From positions 1 through 64,000 of IMG/VR virus record IMGVR_UViG_3300040802_000094: a stretch of 64,000 nucleotides of DNA, one strand, 5' to 3'. How positions within the stretch are numbered: position 1 is the stretch's first letter; every line of letters begins with the position of its first letter. The DNA comes from a virus. The notes below the pieces were generated by a model. The model made no database searches and was not told where the DNA came from. It was given only the letters and a program-made list of their open reading frames with translations. Position numbers and translations under genes: made by a program. Positions 52,127 to 60,510 of this stretch are shown one piece after another.

Positions 52127-52654
52127 ATGGCTAGAATTGCAAAAACGGCGGCAAAAAGGGACTACTACGGAGCGGACGCCAGGCAAGATACCGCTCCCGC
52201 CAGCCCCGGACTTTGGGATACCTGGGAATCGACTCAAGCGGGAGAGGCGATCCGACGGTGGCGATGGGACGGAACCGACTGGATTTCGGAAGGACACGCG
52301 ACGACGGAAACGCTGGAGATTTACTACGATACGGAGATCGACCTCGTCGATCCCACTACGGCCTACGACGTAGGAATGTCCGCCTGCTCTTTAGTCGTGA
52401 CGACGGAGTCCGCATCGGATGCCAGCAACTATTGGACGGTCGAAGTCTCTTCGGAAACTGCGGCAAACGGAACGCAATCGATCGCCGCCATTTCGACACA
52501 AAACCAAGGAGCGGGGACGCAGACGGGGGATTCGACCCCTTCAACTCGACTGACTGGAAGCGATCGCGTATTCCTTTCCGTCGTACAAACTGGGTCTCCC
52601 CCAACCCCAGTAAAAGTCAAAGTCACCAATATATATCACTGGATTCATGGCTGA
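52127..52654 (+). CDS. fibre C-terminal module protein 2
   Basis: A 175-residue paralog of the preceding protein (WDTWESTQAGEAIRRWRWDG, TDWISEG, ASDASNYWTVEVSSE, VVQTGSPPTPVKVKV), four bases downstream. Overlaps the tailspike start. It shows that the module has been duplicated in tandem. Confidence 0.67.
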   Translation: MARIAKTAAKRDYYGADARQDTAPASPGLWDTWESTQAGEAIRRWRWDGTDWISEGHATTETLEIYYDTEIDLVDPTTAYDVGMSACSLVVTTESASDASNYWTVEVSSETAANGTQSIAAISTQNQGAGTQTGDSTPSTRLTGSDRVFLSVVQTGSPPTPVKVKVTNIYHWIHG

Positions 52655-55600
52655 TTATATTTGCGCTCCTGACGGACTGGCGACGAACTCGGGAACCCTT
52701 GCCAGCCCCTGGAGCTTGACCAAAGGACTGACCGACGCGCAAGCCGGAGATCGCCTTCTTTTGAGGGGTGGGAAGTATTTCGAGGAACCGAGGCCGAGCA
52801 ACTTCGGGACGTCCGGCAATCCGATAACGATCGAGTCCTATTCCGGAGAGCGCGCGCGAATTACCAGTTTCGAGGAACTCGACAATCAAAACTGGACGGT
52901 TCATAGCGGAAATATTTACAAAATTCAGCTAGACGCGAGCTACTCTCCAGGACTGGGATACGAGCAGGTCGTCTGCGACGGCGTGTTGATGCCGGAGGCG
53001 CGATATCCCAGCCTTCCCGTCGGGCAGAGTGCGGCCAAAATGTATCGCGGCCTGATGGCGTTCATGGACGGGGCGACTTTCGACGACCAGCAAACGCCGG
53101 ATGGCGAAGGTTACTATTCGGTCACGATCCAAGATGCCAACTTAAACCAGTCGGCAGGATTTTGGGTGGGCGCGCAAGGAGTGATCGTCCCGGGACACGA
53201 ATGGCACGCTTACGAAATGTTCGTGACGGCCTCCGCTCCGGGATCGATTACGGCAAAGTACAAGTGGAACGGACTGAATACCGCGATCGCCAAGGCGGGC
53301 AATCCTTTTTGGCTGTGGAACAAACTCGAAATCCTCGATACGGAAGGGGAGTGGTACTTCGATCGCGACGGCGTCTACGGCCCCGCATACACCTTGTATT
53401 TTTATCCCCCTGGAGGCGCGATCGGAACCCAGGTTGTCGAGGTCAGAAAAAGTGCCTTTTTCCTAAACATTCCCGCGAACGCCGCCTATTGGGAATACAA
53501 GCACCTCGATTTTTACGGGATGGGGGTCGAGGTCCACGATACCGCGTCGAATATGTACTTTGAAGACATATTGATGCGGCTCCCGGCACACAACCTCGGA
53601 GGAACGAGCGACTGGAAGCGATCGGGAATCCGACTGAAAGGAAGCGATCACGTTTTCAAAAATTCTTCGGTTTTGGAATCGGCTTCGACGGCGATCGAAA
53701 TCAATTCTTCCAATTGCTTGATCGAGAATTGCGCGGTAGTGGATACGGGATACCTCGCCTTAAACGTAGAAGGGATTCAGTCCGGCGCCCTCTCGATCGC
53801 GAGTACGATTCGCTATTGCAGCGTCGCCCATTCTTCGGGTATCGGAATTTCTTGCTTGGGCGAAGACCTGACCGTCGAAAACTGTTACGTGACTGACTGC
53901 GGACGACAAAAAACCGATATCGGCGTGTTCAACGTTTACGGCGGCGGACACAGCAATAACGAGATCGCTTACAACTTCGCCAACGCGAACTCTATTTATA
54001 ACGAGTACAATCCCGACGAATCGAAGTGGGGTATTGTTTGCTACCGCATCGATAACGGCGGCGCCACGGAAGCCGGAAGTGGCTACAACTTTCACCATAA
54101 TTTAGGGATGTCGGCGACCACGGGCAAGCACGAAGGGTTTACCCTGTGGACGCTGCCCTCGACCGATCCTTACTACGGCAATTCCGGCAATAAAATTTAC
54201 AACAATACTATCTTCGGAACGTTTAATTTTCGCGATGGCGACGCGAACGGCCACGGCGGAACGGAGGTGAAAAATAATATTTTTAGCGGGTATGCCAACT
54301 TTGGCTCCGGGGAAATTCCGACGGGGGCGATCGTCGAAGACAACTTCTTTGCCGACACCGCAGTGACTGGGAACTTCACGGGGGATCCGGGATGGATCAG
54401 TCCGTGGGAAGGCAACTTCTTACTCAGAAGCGACGCTGCGGCGATCGACGCGGGACAGGTCCTCGCCGGATGGACGGACGGCTACTCGGGTTCGGCTCCG
54501 GACGTGGGGGCGATCGAATATGGCGCCTACCCCCCTTCTTACGGCGCTTACGAAATCGATATCGACCCGTCGTCCCTCACCTACGAAATCGATACGTCGG
54601 CAAAATCGAAAGTCAAGGTAACTGGCTTCGCGGAGGGACGGGGGTTGCCGCCGACGTTCCGGATAAAAGTGGGTGCCGGAGGGACGGCCAGCGATCGCTA
54701 CTACAACGTCCTCGAAGACTCCTACGCGATCCTGGATTTCGATCTGACGGGAGTAACTCAGCCCACGAATATCTTCGTCAGTGCGGATTCCGGTTCGACG
54801 TGGCACGACACGGGACTGGCGATCGATCCCAACCGCATTCAATCCACAGCATCCACCCCCAACGGAGATCCTCCCCCGATCGGAAGAGTAATCTCGCGTC
54901 CGGCCAAAAGCTTCGACGTGATTTGCCACGGTTCGCGATCGATCGCCCTCAATTTCAACGGAGACGGGACGTATACCCTCCAAATCCTGGGTAGGGGATT
55001 TCAGACAATCCCCGAACAACGGGTTCCTGTCACCGGATATTTCGAGGGATACTCCGACAAGTCCCCCTACCCTGCCCAAAACCCTCCCATCCTGCTGCGG
55101 CTCGATTCGACGCTGGCGGCGAGTGCCGGAATCAATGCAGAGGGGAGCAACGTCCGCGTTTTTTCGGAACACAAAGAATTCGATTACTGGGTGGAAACTC
55201 CTCCGGGGCGAGGAGGGGAATGCTTGATTTGGTTTAAAGAGAAAGCACTTAAAGATGCCAGCCTGGGGTATCCGACGTTTGAAGGCGAATCGGCAGGGGT
55301 TTGGTTGTCGATCCTCGACAGCCCGATTTCCGAAAGCAACGTTGACAACCTCTTTCCGATCTTCAATCGAGCCTCCCTGCGATCGTGGCTCAAGGGACAC
55401 GAGATGGATTTGGGATCGCTGGAAACCTGGAGTTCGGCCAAGCACCCGGGAACGAACGCGACGCTGAACGACGCAACCCAGCCCCTCGTTGCCAGCAGAC
55501 CTTCGGTGGTCGAGGGGGCGCTTAACGGCTTCCGCGAAGTCAGCTTTGACGGGAGTGACGATTGGCTCGACTTTGGAGACGTCATGGGCTTGGCAACGGA

Positions 55601-56150
55601 TATCACCGTCGCCCTAGTGTACCGAAATCCAGACCCGGGAACGCAGCTCTACCAGCGCATGTATTCCGCGAGCAGCGACTCTACCAGCGATTCTACCGGG
55701 ATCGCTGGATATACTAGTATGACGAGCGGCACGTCCAACGCCTACCCTGGAGGAGCCGTGCATATCGGTCGATATACGGCAAAAGATTGTGAAAATTTCA
55801 TCATCGGCGCCAGGAATAACGCCACGCACAGCAACGCTTACAAAGGAGCCTTTCCCGAGATCGTCATCTTTCAAGAACGTCTCGACGATACGGGGCGAGA
55901 CGCCTTGTACAGCTATTTAAGACCGAAATACGGGGTGGATGCGACACCTTTCGGGGAGGCTGGAGCGGATTTTTCTGGAGCGCGATCGCCTATCGAGGTA
56001 AAAGTCGGAGCGCAAGTCGTCCCCGTTGATTCAGTTTCCGGCGATTCGATCCAATCGACCTTCACTCCGACGGGGAGTGGAACGTTTGACGTGACGGTAA
56101 CGATGCCGGATGGGGAGGTTCTCGTGTATCAGGACGCGGTCTCGATTTAA
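52647..56150 (+). CDS. tailspike: right-handed beta-helix with LamG-like domain
   Basis: A 1167-residue protein, the largest in the window. Residues ~1-60 show the start of a Q/beta-helix fold (GTLASPWSLTKGLTDAQAGD). Residues ~290-640 are a parallel beta-helix with pectate-lyase-like turns (SSNCLIENCAVVD, TVENCYVTDCG, GNKIYNNTIFGTF, TEVKNNIFSGYANF), ending with the DVGAIEYGAYPP tail of many surface beta-helices. Residues ~920-1080 resemble a LamG/concanavalin domain (FREVSFDGSDDWLDFGDVM). A beta-sandwich closes it. Such spikes bind and often cleave sheath or exopolysaccharide. Whether it is catalytic cannot be read. Confidence 0.78.
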   Translation: MADYICAPDGLATNSGTLASPWSLTKGLTDAQAGDRLLLRGGKYFEEPRPSNFGTSGNPITIESYSGERARITSFEELDNQNWTVHSGNIYKIQLDASYSPGLGYEQVVCDGVLMPEARYPSLPVGQSAAKMYRGLMAFMDGATFDDQQTPDGEGYYSVTIQDANLNQSAGFWVGAQGVIVPGHEWHAYEMFVTASAPGSITAKYKWNGLNTAIAKAGNPFWLWNKLEILDTEGEWYFDRDGVYGPAYTLYFYPPGGAIGTQVVEVRKSAFFLNIPANAAYWEYKHLDFYGMGVEVHDTASNMYFEDILMRLPAHNLGGTSDWKRSGIRLKGSDHVFKNSSVLESASTAIEINSSNCLIENCAVVDTGYLALNVEGIQSGALSIASTIRYCSVAHSSGIGISCLGEDLTVENCYVTDCGRQKTDIGVFNVYGGGHSNNEIAYNFANANSIYNEYNPDESKWGIVCYRIDNGGATEAGSGYNFHHNLGMSATTGKHEGFTLWTLPSTDPYYGNSGNKIYNNTIFGTFNFRDGDANGHGGTEVKNNIFSGYANFGSGEIPTGAIVEDNFFADTAVTGNFTGDPGWISPWEGNFLLRSDAAAIDAGQVLAGWTDGYSGSAPDVGAIEYGAYPPSYGAYEIDIDPSSLTYEIDTSAKSKVKVTGFAEGRGLPPTFRIKVGAGGTASDRYYNVLEDSYAILDFDLTGVTQPTNIFVSADSGSTWHDTGLAIDPNRIQSTASTPNGDPPPIGRVISRPAKSFDVICHGSRSIALNFNGDGTYTLQILGRGFQTIPEQRVPVTGYFEGYSDKSPYPAQNPPILLRLDSTLAASAGINAEGSNVRVFSEHKEFDYWVETPPGRGGECLIWFKEKALKDASLGYPTFEGESAGVWLSILDSPISESNVDNLFPIFNRASLRSWLKGHEMDLGSLETWSSAKHPGTNATLNDATQPLVASRPSVVEGALNGFREVSFDGSDDWLDFGDVMGLATDITVALVYRNPDPGTQLYQRMYSASSDSTSDSTGIAGYTSMTSGTSNAYPGGAVHIGRYTAKDCENFIIGARNNATHSNAYKGAFPEIVIFQERLDDTGRDALYSYLRPKYGVDATPFGEAGADFSGARSPIEVKVGAQVVPVDSVSGDSIQSTFTPTGSGTFDVTVTMPDGEVLVYQDAVSI

Positions 56151-56264
56151 ATGCCAATCGACCCCTTGGCATTTTGTCGGCATCGATCTAAAATGATTCA
56201 AGATAAAAGAGAAAGTTAAATAAAAATTTAGAACTTTTCTTTCATTGTTCTCCTTTCTTGAACT

Positions 56265-56292
56265 AAAAGCCCGCCCCAAAAGGCGGGCTTTT
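56265..56292. terminator. intrinsic terminator of the adsorption module
   Basis: Arms AAAAGCCCGCC / GGCGGGCTTTT with loop CCAAAA. It ends the tailspike transcript. Confidence 0.8.
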
Positions 56293-56350
56293 GCTTTTGC
56301 AAGGATATAGAGAAAGAATAAAAATGGAACCTGAAGTAAAAAAGTGAACG

Positions 56351-56659
56351 ATGACAATAACGATAGAAGAGAAAAGAGCAAAATGTAAGGAGCTCATTGT
56401 ACGGATCCTTTCCAAAGGTGAGGAGATGACCGAAAAGGAAGTTTTCGATCGCCTAAAAGAAACCCATTTTTATGGGGAAAAGCGTCATCCCATATATGGA
56501 AAAGCGCTGGTAATCCGATCGCTAGAAGCATTAGAGGTCAAAGGAGTCGTTGCGGTCAGAAATGGAGATACCTATCGTGCAGGAAAAAGGTATTCCTTGA
56601 TTGAGTCTCGGAATCGGCAATGTTCTAACATATTGGAGTCGGGTAAATCGAGAGAATAA
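56351..56659 (+). CDS. putative small DNA-binding protein (winged-helix-like)
   Basis: A 102-residue basic protein. A helix-turn-helix-like pattern: VRILSKGEEMTEKEVFDRL, then RSLEALEVKGVVAVRNGDTYRAG, the second part being a typical wing. A 7-codon mini-ORF ends two bases upstream (56324-56347). It may be a transcription regulator of the phage. Confidence 0.5.
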   Translation: MTITIEEKRAKCKELIVRILSKGEEMTEKEVFDRLKETHFYGEKRHPIYGKALVIRSLEALEVKGVVAVRNGDTYRAGKRYSLIESRNRQCSNILESGKSRE

Positions 56660-56699
56660 AGAAACTTCTTGACGGAAATCCCGTATCCTCAAAAGGAAA

Positions 56700-57104
56700 A
56701 TGCCGGGAAAGAAATGGCATCCTAATATTTTTTGTGAACGAGGTAAAAGAATCTACAATAAGGAGGTAGTAACAAAAAAAAGAATGAAAACCCCACACTT
56801 GCTGAGCAGACTGGACGGGAAAGAGAAGCGCCTTCTCTCGAAGGCAGAGGAAGAATTTCACCGGGATGACGCTAACAGGTGCAACATCAATGACTACCCG
56901 GAAAAGACGGGACTCCTTTGGCTCGCCAAAAGGCGGGTAGAGGAGGTTGTTGACTCATTCCTGAAAAGAGAGGGAAGCTGCCTGTATGTTTACAGACAGC
57001 TAAACCCTCTGGGGTCTTCTTTGTACGTGGGGCTAACGCCCCTCGACGACCAAAACTACGACACGGAAGGAATTTCGTGTCATGGTCTCGCAACCAATGA
57101 TTAG
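56700..57104 (+). CDS. hypothetical protein
   Basis: A 134-residue protein, unrecognised. ATG 56700 follows AAAAGG; a shorter form from ATG 56784 (106 residues) has AAGGAGG 17 bases upstream, which is too far for a normal site. The C-terminal region (LKREGSCLYVYRQLNPLGSS, VGLTPLDD) is beta-like. Followed by a strong terminator. Confidence 0.5.
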   Translation: MPGKKWHPNIFCERGKRIYNKEVVTKKRMKTPHLLSRLDGKEKRLLSKAEEEFHRDDANRCNINDYPEKTGLLWLAKRRVEEVVDSFLKREGSCLYVYRQLNPLGSSLYVGLTPLDDQNYDTEGISCHGLATND

Positions 57105-57107
57105 TAA

Positions 57108-57153
57108 TTAAGCACAAACGCCGCACAGTCAACTGTGCGGCGTTTGTGCTTAA
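57108..57153. terminator. strong bidirectional hairpin
   Basis: Twenty-one-base perfect arms (57108-57128 and 57133-57153), core AAACGCCGCACAG, loop TCAA, arms ending in TTAA. Confidence 0.85.
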
Positions 57154-57170
57154 GCGGAAAATCCCAGAGA

Positions 57171-57578
57171 ATGGACGAAACAAAAGAAGACCAGACCAAG
57201 CCTATGAAGGGTAAAATTAAAGACATATCCTATTACCAGAAACACCCCTTACTGCCCTTGATACAAAAAGCAGTAAAAGGCGTCACACTTGCTAGAAAAA
57301 CGGCAGGCAAGCCTTCGTTCACGGCGACCGAGTTCGGAGCGATCGTCCTCATCGAATTGGTTGATGCAGAGTTCGACGAGAACTCCAGATTCTTTCACGT
57401 ACTCAAAACAGCGTGGGAGTCTGCAACAGGGGAAGAGATAAACGCTCAGTACCTCAAATCTCTGAAACGGGCAATCCAGTCCAACCAAAAGCCAAATATC
57501 GTTGCTTCGGCGATCGCGATGATCGCGCAAAGCTACCGCCAACGGCGCAAGCCCTGGTTGCGGCGACGGGCTATATGA
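57171..57578 (+). CDS. hypothetical basic protein
   Basis: A 135-residue helical protein (ATG 57171). The N-terminus is Lys-rich, and the C-terminus ends in RQRRKPWLRRRAI, suitable for nucleic-acid binding. No family recognised. Its stop codon lies inside the promoter of the putative RNA downstream. Confidence 0.52.
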   Translation: MDETKEDQTKPMKGKIKDISYYQKHPLLPLIQKAVKGVTLARKTAGKPSFTATEFGAIVLIELVDAEFDENSRFFHVLKTAWESATGEEINAQYLKSLKRAIQSNQKPNIVASAIAMIAQSYRQRRKPWLRRRAI

Positions 57579-57586
57579 TGTATAAT
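57558..57586 (+). promoter_or_regulatory. promoter for the putative small RNA
   Basis: -35 TTGCGG (57558-57563), a 17-base spacer and TATAAT (57581-57586). Transcription would start near 57593, just before the first hairpin repeat. No protein-coding frame follows. Confidence 0.65.
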
Positions 57587-57592
57587 TAAAGC

Positions 57593-57790
57593 ATAGAAAC
57601 CGGGGTGGCGCCCGGTAGACCAAAAACGCCACTCCCGCAAGGGAGGTGTTACCAGGCTGAGCAACCTGAAAGCAAAACTGCTCTTTGCGCGCAAAATAGA
57701 AACGATAATAAAATATTTTGCACCGGGGTAGCGCCCGGTAGACCAAAAACGCCAAAGAGTCGTAGCATTCGCTGCGGCTCTTTTTTTGTG
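57593..57790 (+). ncRNA. putative structured small RNA with twin hairpins
   Basis: A ~200-base stretch with a strong promoter at its left and an intrinsic terminator at its right (stem GAGTCGTAGC / GCTGCGGCTC at ~57760-57783, then seven T), with no supported ORF. It contains two near-identical ~33-base units: each starts ACCGGGGTRGCGCCCGGT (a 6-base-pair hairpin with loop GTRGCG), followed by AGACCAAAAACGCCA. Between the units are a third hairpin (CCTCCCGC region) and an A-rich linker. No match to tRNA, 6S or tmRNA was seen. Confidence 0.6.
57600..57755 (+). repeat. two ~33-base hairpin repeats
   Basis: Unit 1 at about 57600-57632 and unit 2 at about 57722-57754, differing by a G/A in the loop of the hairpin. 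Near identity over 33 bases, about 120 bases apart, implies recent duplication or functional constraint. Confidence 0.75.
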
Positions 57791-57795
57791 TCAAC

Positions 57796-57819
57796 CAAAT
57801 TGCAGACGTCTGCAATTTG
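57796..57819. repeat. TGCAGACGTCTGCA palindrome, copy 2
   Basis: A 24-base perfect palindrome centred on GACGTC. Its core AATTGCAGACGTCTGCAATT is identical to those at 19799-19818 and 63766-63785. It stands between the small RNA terminator and the baseplate J stop. Confidence 0.85.
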
Positions 57820-57820
57820 A

Positions 57821-59047
57821 CTAACGGGCAACTACCCTCAAAGATCCTTGGACTTCGAGAAGGGCATACGGGGGAATTTCTATTTCGCTTAAAGGCTTTT
57901 GGGTCTCGGAGTGCTTGAGAGACATCTGCGGAACGCTGTAAATACCTTCCGCTTTTTCGAGTGCCGTCGCCAAAGTTTTCTCAAACCCCCGATCGCCCCA
58001 AATTCCGTGAGGGGGATTGACTCCGGACTGAATCGCCCTGGCAACGAGATTGAAGGCTTCCCGATTCGGATCGATCCCGAAAGGCTGGCGGACGAGGCCG
58101 ACCTCGACGACCCCATTGATGGGAACGATCTCGGCCTGTCGGACGCGCAAAATATGGCCGCAGGGGCTGAGGTCGGCAAGCTGCTGGCGGATTTCGCTAA
58201 GGATGGGGGAGTCCTCCGATACTCCCGGGAACCAAACGGCGATCGTCACCCCCGGGGCAACATGCCCGGGGAGTCCGTAACTGCTAGTCAAAATCAACGT
58301 TTTTTGGCTTCCCATTGCCCGAGCGGCTTCGTAGTAGTCGGAAGGCGTCACCAGTCGCCCGAAAGGACGGTTCTCACGATCGCGTGCGTTCCCCCTCCTC
58401 AGTCCGTCCCTGGCTCGTTCGACGACTTCGATCAGTGTCTCTACGGGGCGCCCCGGAGAAATCACCTTGCCGTCGTTGTAGATCTGAGCGAGATAGGGAA
58501 TGAATGGAGCGTCGGAAATTTCGCCGACTCTGATTTTGGAGACGAGGCGAGGGTCTCCCGCGAACCTGGCGGCAACTGTCGCCGATTCATCCGACCCCTC
58601 AATCGTTACGTCGGAAAGCGTGTAACAAAATATGGACGGATCGACGATCGATCGCACTTGAGTATGGATCGGAACTTCGAGGGGGAGACGCCGCGCGATC
58701 GCTTCCCGCGATCGTTTGACGACCAAGTTGAGGATCGGAGACTCGGCAGGGTTACGCTCGACCCCTAGCAATCTCAAGTGTCCGACCAGATTGGCGTCGG
58801 GGAGAAGATTGAGTTCCTGCCCGAAGTACCCTAGATGTCGGACGAAAATGGAGGCCAGCACCGCATGGGCGGACGTCGGAGTCAGGGAAGAGAAAGGACT
58901 AGGACTCCCATCCGGCAAGGGCTTGGCCGCAGCGACCAGAAAGCGCTTCAGCATTTCTTGCTCGTCTACCGCCCACAGCTCGGGAGACTCGATCAATCGA
59001 GTTTGGGTTTCGAGCCATTCCATCAACTGGTAAAAATCCTCGTACAT
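57821..59047 (-). CDS. baseplate J-like protein (gpJ/gp47 family)
   Basis: A 408-residue baseplate wedge protein. Family features are an N-terminal helical segment (YEDFYQLMEWLETQTRLI), a central strand block (LPLEVPIHTQVRSIVD ... CYTLSDVTI) and the DYYEAARAMG ... GLPGHVAPGVTIAVWFPG section, which is typical of gpJ; then an L-R-V-R-Q-A-E-I-V-P-I strand. It starts in the TGATG overlap with the gp25-like gene, so the two are made together. It would form the wedge that triggers sheath contraction. Confidence 0.8.
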   Translation of the reverse strand: MYEDFYQLMEWLETQTRLIESPELWAVDEQEMLKRFLVAAAKPLPDGSPSPFSSLTPTSAHAVLASIFVRHLGYFGQELNLLPDANLVGHLRLLGVERNPAESPILNLVVKRSREAIARRLPLEVPIHTQVRSIVDPSIFCYTLSDVTIEGSDESATVAARFAGDPRLVSKIRVGEISDAPFIPYLAQIYNDGKVISPGRPVETLIEVVERARDGLRRGNARDRENRPFGRLVTPSDYYEAARAMGSQKTLILTSSYGLPGHVAPGVTIAVWFPGVSEDSPILSEIRQQLADLSPCGHILRVRQAEIVPINGVVEVGLVRQPFGIDPNREAFNLVARAIQSGVNPPHGIWGDRGFEKTLATALEKAEGIYSVPQMSLKHSETQKPLSEIEIPPYALLEVQGSLRVVAR

Positions 59048-59580
59048 CAGAAAAGAGGCTCCCGGTTCAATTCAACGGTAAGAAAAAAGTCGTTCAACAG
59101 GGAAGTGTCGGCAAGCCCTTCAACGTAAGAAGACCAGCTAAACAGCAGGTTCTGCCGTCCGATCGCGGAATATTTCGCAATATCTCGATCTTTCCCGCCG
59201 GGGGCGATCGTCTTGGGAACGAAATCAATTTCGGCGATCAATTGATTTTCGGCGTCGAGGCGATCGTGGGGGATTTCCACCGTCAGGCTCTCGATCCCGA
59301 CCACCCACTGAAGAATTTCTCTTTGCGCATTGTACGCCCAATACTGGGCTTCGCTCCGACTCAGGGGATCGAACAGTTCCGGAGCGATACCCAGGGCGTA
59401 GTGCGGCACCTCTCCGGGCTGGATGAGTAAGACGCTGATAATATCGTGAGCGATCTTTCTCTCTCCCGCGACTAAATTGAGGTGGCCGCGATCGTCGTAA
59501 GGAGGCCAAAAGCTCAACCCCCGACCGAGGTATTCGAGTCCCAAATTCATGGGTGAATTCAAAATGAACGACGCCCACAT
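59047..59580 (-). CDS. baseplate wedge protein (gpW/gp25 family)
   Basis: A 177-residue protein of gp25 type: GLEYLGRGLSFWPPY, a nucleating GERKIAHDIISVLLIQPGE helix, HYALGIAPELFDPLS and REILQWVVGIESLTVEI. GAGGAG is six bases before the ATG. gp25 starts sheath polymerisation in contractile tails. Its promoter must lie in 59581-59607. Confidence 0.85.
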   Translation of the reverse strand: MWASFILNSPMNLGLEYLGRGLSFWPPYDDRGHLNLVAGERKIAHDIISVLLIQPGEVPHYALGIAPELFDPLSRSEAQYWAYNAQREILQWVVGIESLTVEIPHDRLDAENQLIAEIDFVPKTIAPGGKDRDIAKYSAIGRQNLLFSWSSYVEGLADTSLLNDFFLTVELNREPLF

Positions 59581-59607
59581 TTTATCTCCTCACATGCAGG
59601 AATAAAG

Positions 59608-59637
59608 AAAGCCCCGGCTAAATACTGCCGGGGCTTT
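59608..59637. terminator. bidirectional terminator
   Basis: Arms AAAGCCCCGGC / GCCGGGGCTTT with loop TAAATACT, followed by T-run. It separates two minus-strand genes; the gp25 leader must begin right after it. Confidence 0.8.
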
Positions 59638-59640
59638 TTT

Positions 59641-60114
59641 TTATTTGATGCGGACAAACTTAAATTTATGATGCCTCCACTCTGGATAGGCTTTCATCAT
59701 TTCGGACAGAAAAGTCAACGCGACAGGCACTGATTTTAGCCTGACAATTTGGAATTTAAATCGGTTGAAATCTTGAGTCTTCCAACTGTAAACCGGAAGA
59801 GACGTCCCCAACAATTGCTTTTGAAGATCTTTTGCTTCGACCAAATACAACAACCTTCGATCTTTGCCGTAAACCGCGATCGCCACTTCGCTCGTCCAAC
59901 GTTTTTGAGCATTATTGAACTCCCCGTAATTCAGAGTGATGTCAAAGGGGAGGGCGGTAAGCCCATCGGAAACGTAATACGCTCCTCCTAAGTAGAAGAC
60001 GGAGCCGATTTCCGAGTAGGCAACGATCGCCCGAGGTGAGTCGTGAAACCGAATCTGTTTTGCACCCATTTTCCCTAGAAAGGAGGATAAGCTTTCCTTG
60101 ATTTCAAAGTTCAT
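59641..60114 (-). CDS. hypothetical protein (early gene)
   Basis: A 157-residue protein; start ATG 60114 (an upstream ATG at 60171 has no ribosome site). Beta-rich middle with WTSEVAIAVYGKDRRLLYLVEAKD, a pattern seen in PD-(D/E)xK nucleases (E ... E-A-K), though the preceding acidic residue is uncertain. The end is basic (HHKFKFVRIK). Possible nuclease or binding protein; confidence low. Confidence 0.55.
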   Translation of the reverse strand: MNFEIKESLSSFLGKMGAKQIRFHDSPRAIVAYSEIGSVFYLGGAYYVSDGLTALPFDITLNYGEFNNAQKRWTSEVAIAVYGKDRRLLYLVEAKDLQKQLLGTSLPVYSWKTQDFNRFKFQIVRLKSVPVALTFLSEMMKAYPEWRHHKFKFVRIK

Positions 60115-60177
60115 CCGATCGTCCTCAAGTAAAACCAAAATTACTTTACAAGTAGCTATACAAGACAGCAAATACTG

Positions 60178-60217
60178 TTGACGTTATACATCATCAAGAA
60201 ATATAATAAAGGTGTAG
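60178..60217 (+). promoter_or_regulatory. early promoter, motif TATAATANNGGTGTAG
   Basis: TTGACG (60178-60183), 18-base spacer, TATAAT (60202-60207), continuing AAAGGTGTAG. The extended downstream match with promoters at 7050 and 7433 suggests a phage-specific early promoter class. Confidence 0.78.
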
Positions 60218-60237
60218 TTAAAGGAAGAAAATAAAAT

Positions 60238-60459
60238 ATGCTACAGCAGATCGTGCTTCAACTCCCCGGGGAACTCCTCGGGGAGTTAGCCGCAGCCACA
60301 GTTATGTGGTTAGTTTTGTCTGGTTTTCGGGAGATCCGAAAACCAGACAAAACTAAGGAGAAGGAGATCGATGCCCTGGCCTTCCTCAGACAAGTGACAT
60401 TGTCCGAGGAAGACCAAAAAATTCTCCGCCAAATGGCGGAGAAATATAAAAAAGACTAA
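60238..60459 (+). CDS. small membrane-anchored protein
   Basis: A 73-residue protein. One hydrophobic segment (LLGELAAATVMWLVLSGF) then a charged helix (KTKEKEIDALAFLRQV). AAAGG precedes the ATG. Driven by its own early promoter and closed by its own terminator, like the two membrane proteins at 7.1-7.7 kb; function unknown. Confidence 0.55.
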   Translation: MLQQIVLQLPGELLGELAAATVMWLVLSGFREIRKPDKTKEKEIDALAFLRQVTLSEEDQKILRQMAEKYKKD

Positions 60460-60510
60460 AAGGAAGAAGCCCCGGATAGAGTGTGTATCTATCCGGGGCT
60501 TCTTCCTTTT
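60458..60510. terminator. strong bidirectional terminator
   Basis: Twenty-three-base arms (60458-60480 and 60488-60510), core GAAGAAGCCCCGGATAGA, between convergent small genes. Confidence 0.85.

Noticed and set aside
54420-55445. 341-codon minus-strand frame inside the tailspike gene
   Set aside because: Arg-rich antisense of a strongly supported beta-helix protein.
57593-57790. CRISPR array at the twin repeats
   Set aside because: Only two units about 90 bases apart, with a terminator and no cas genes; not an array.
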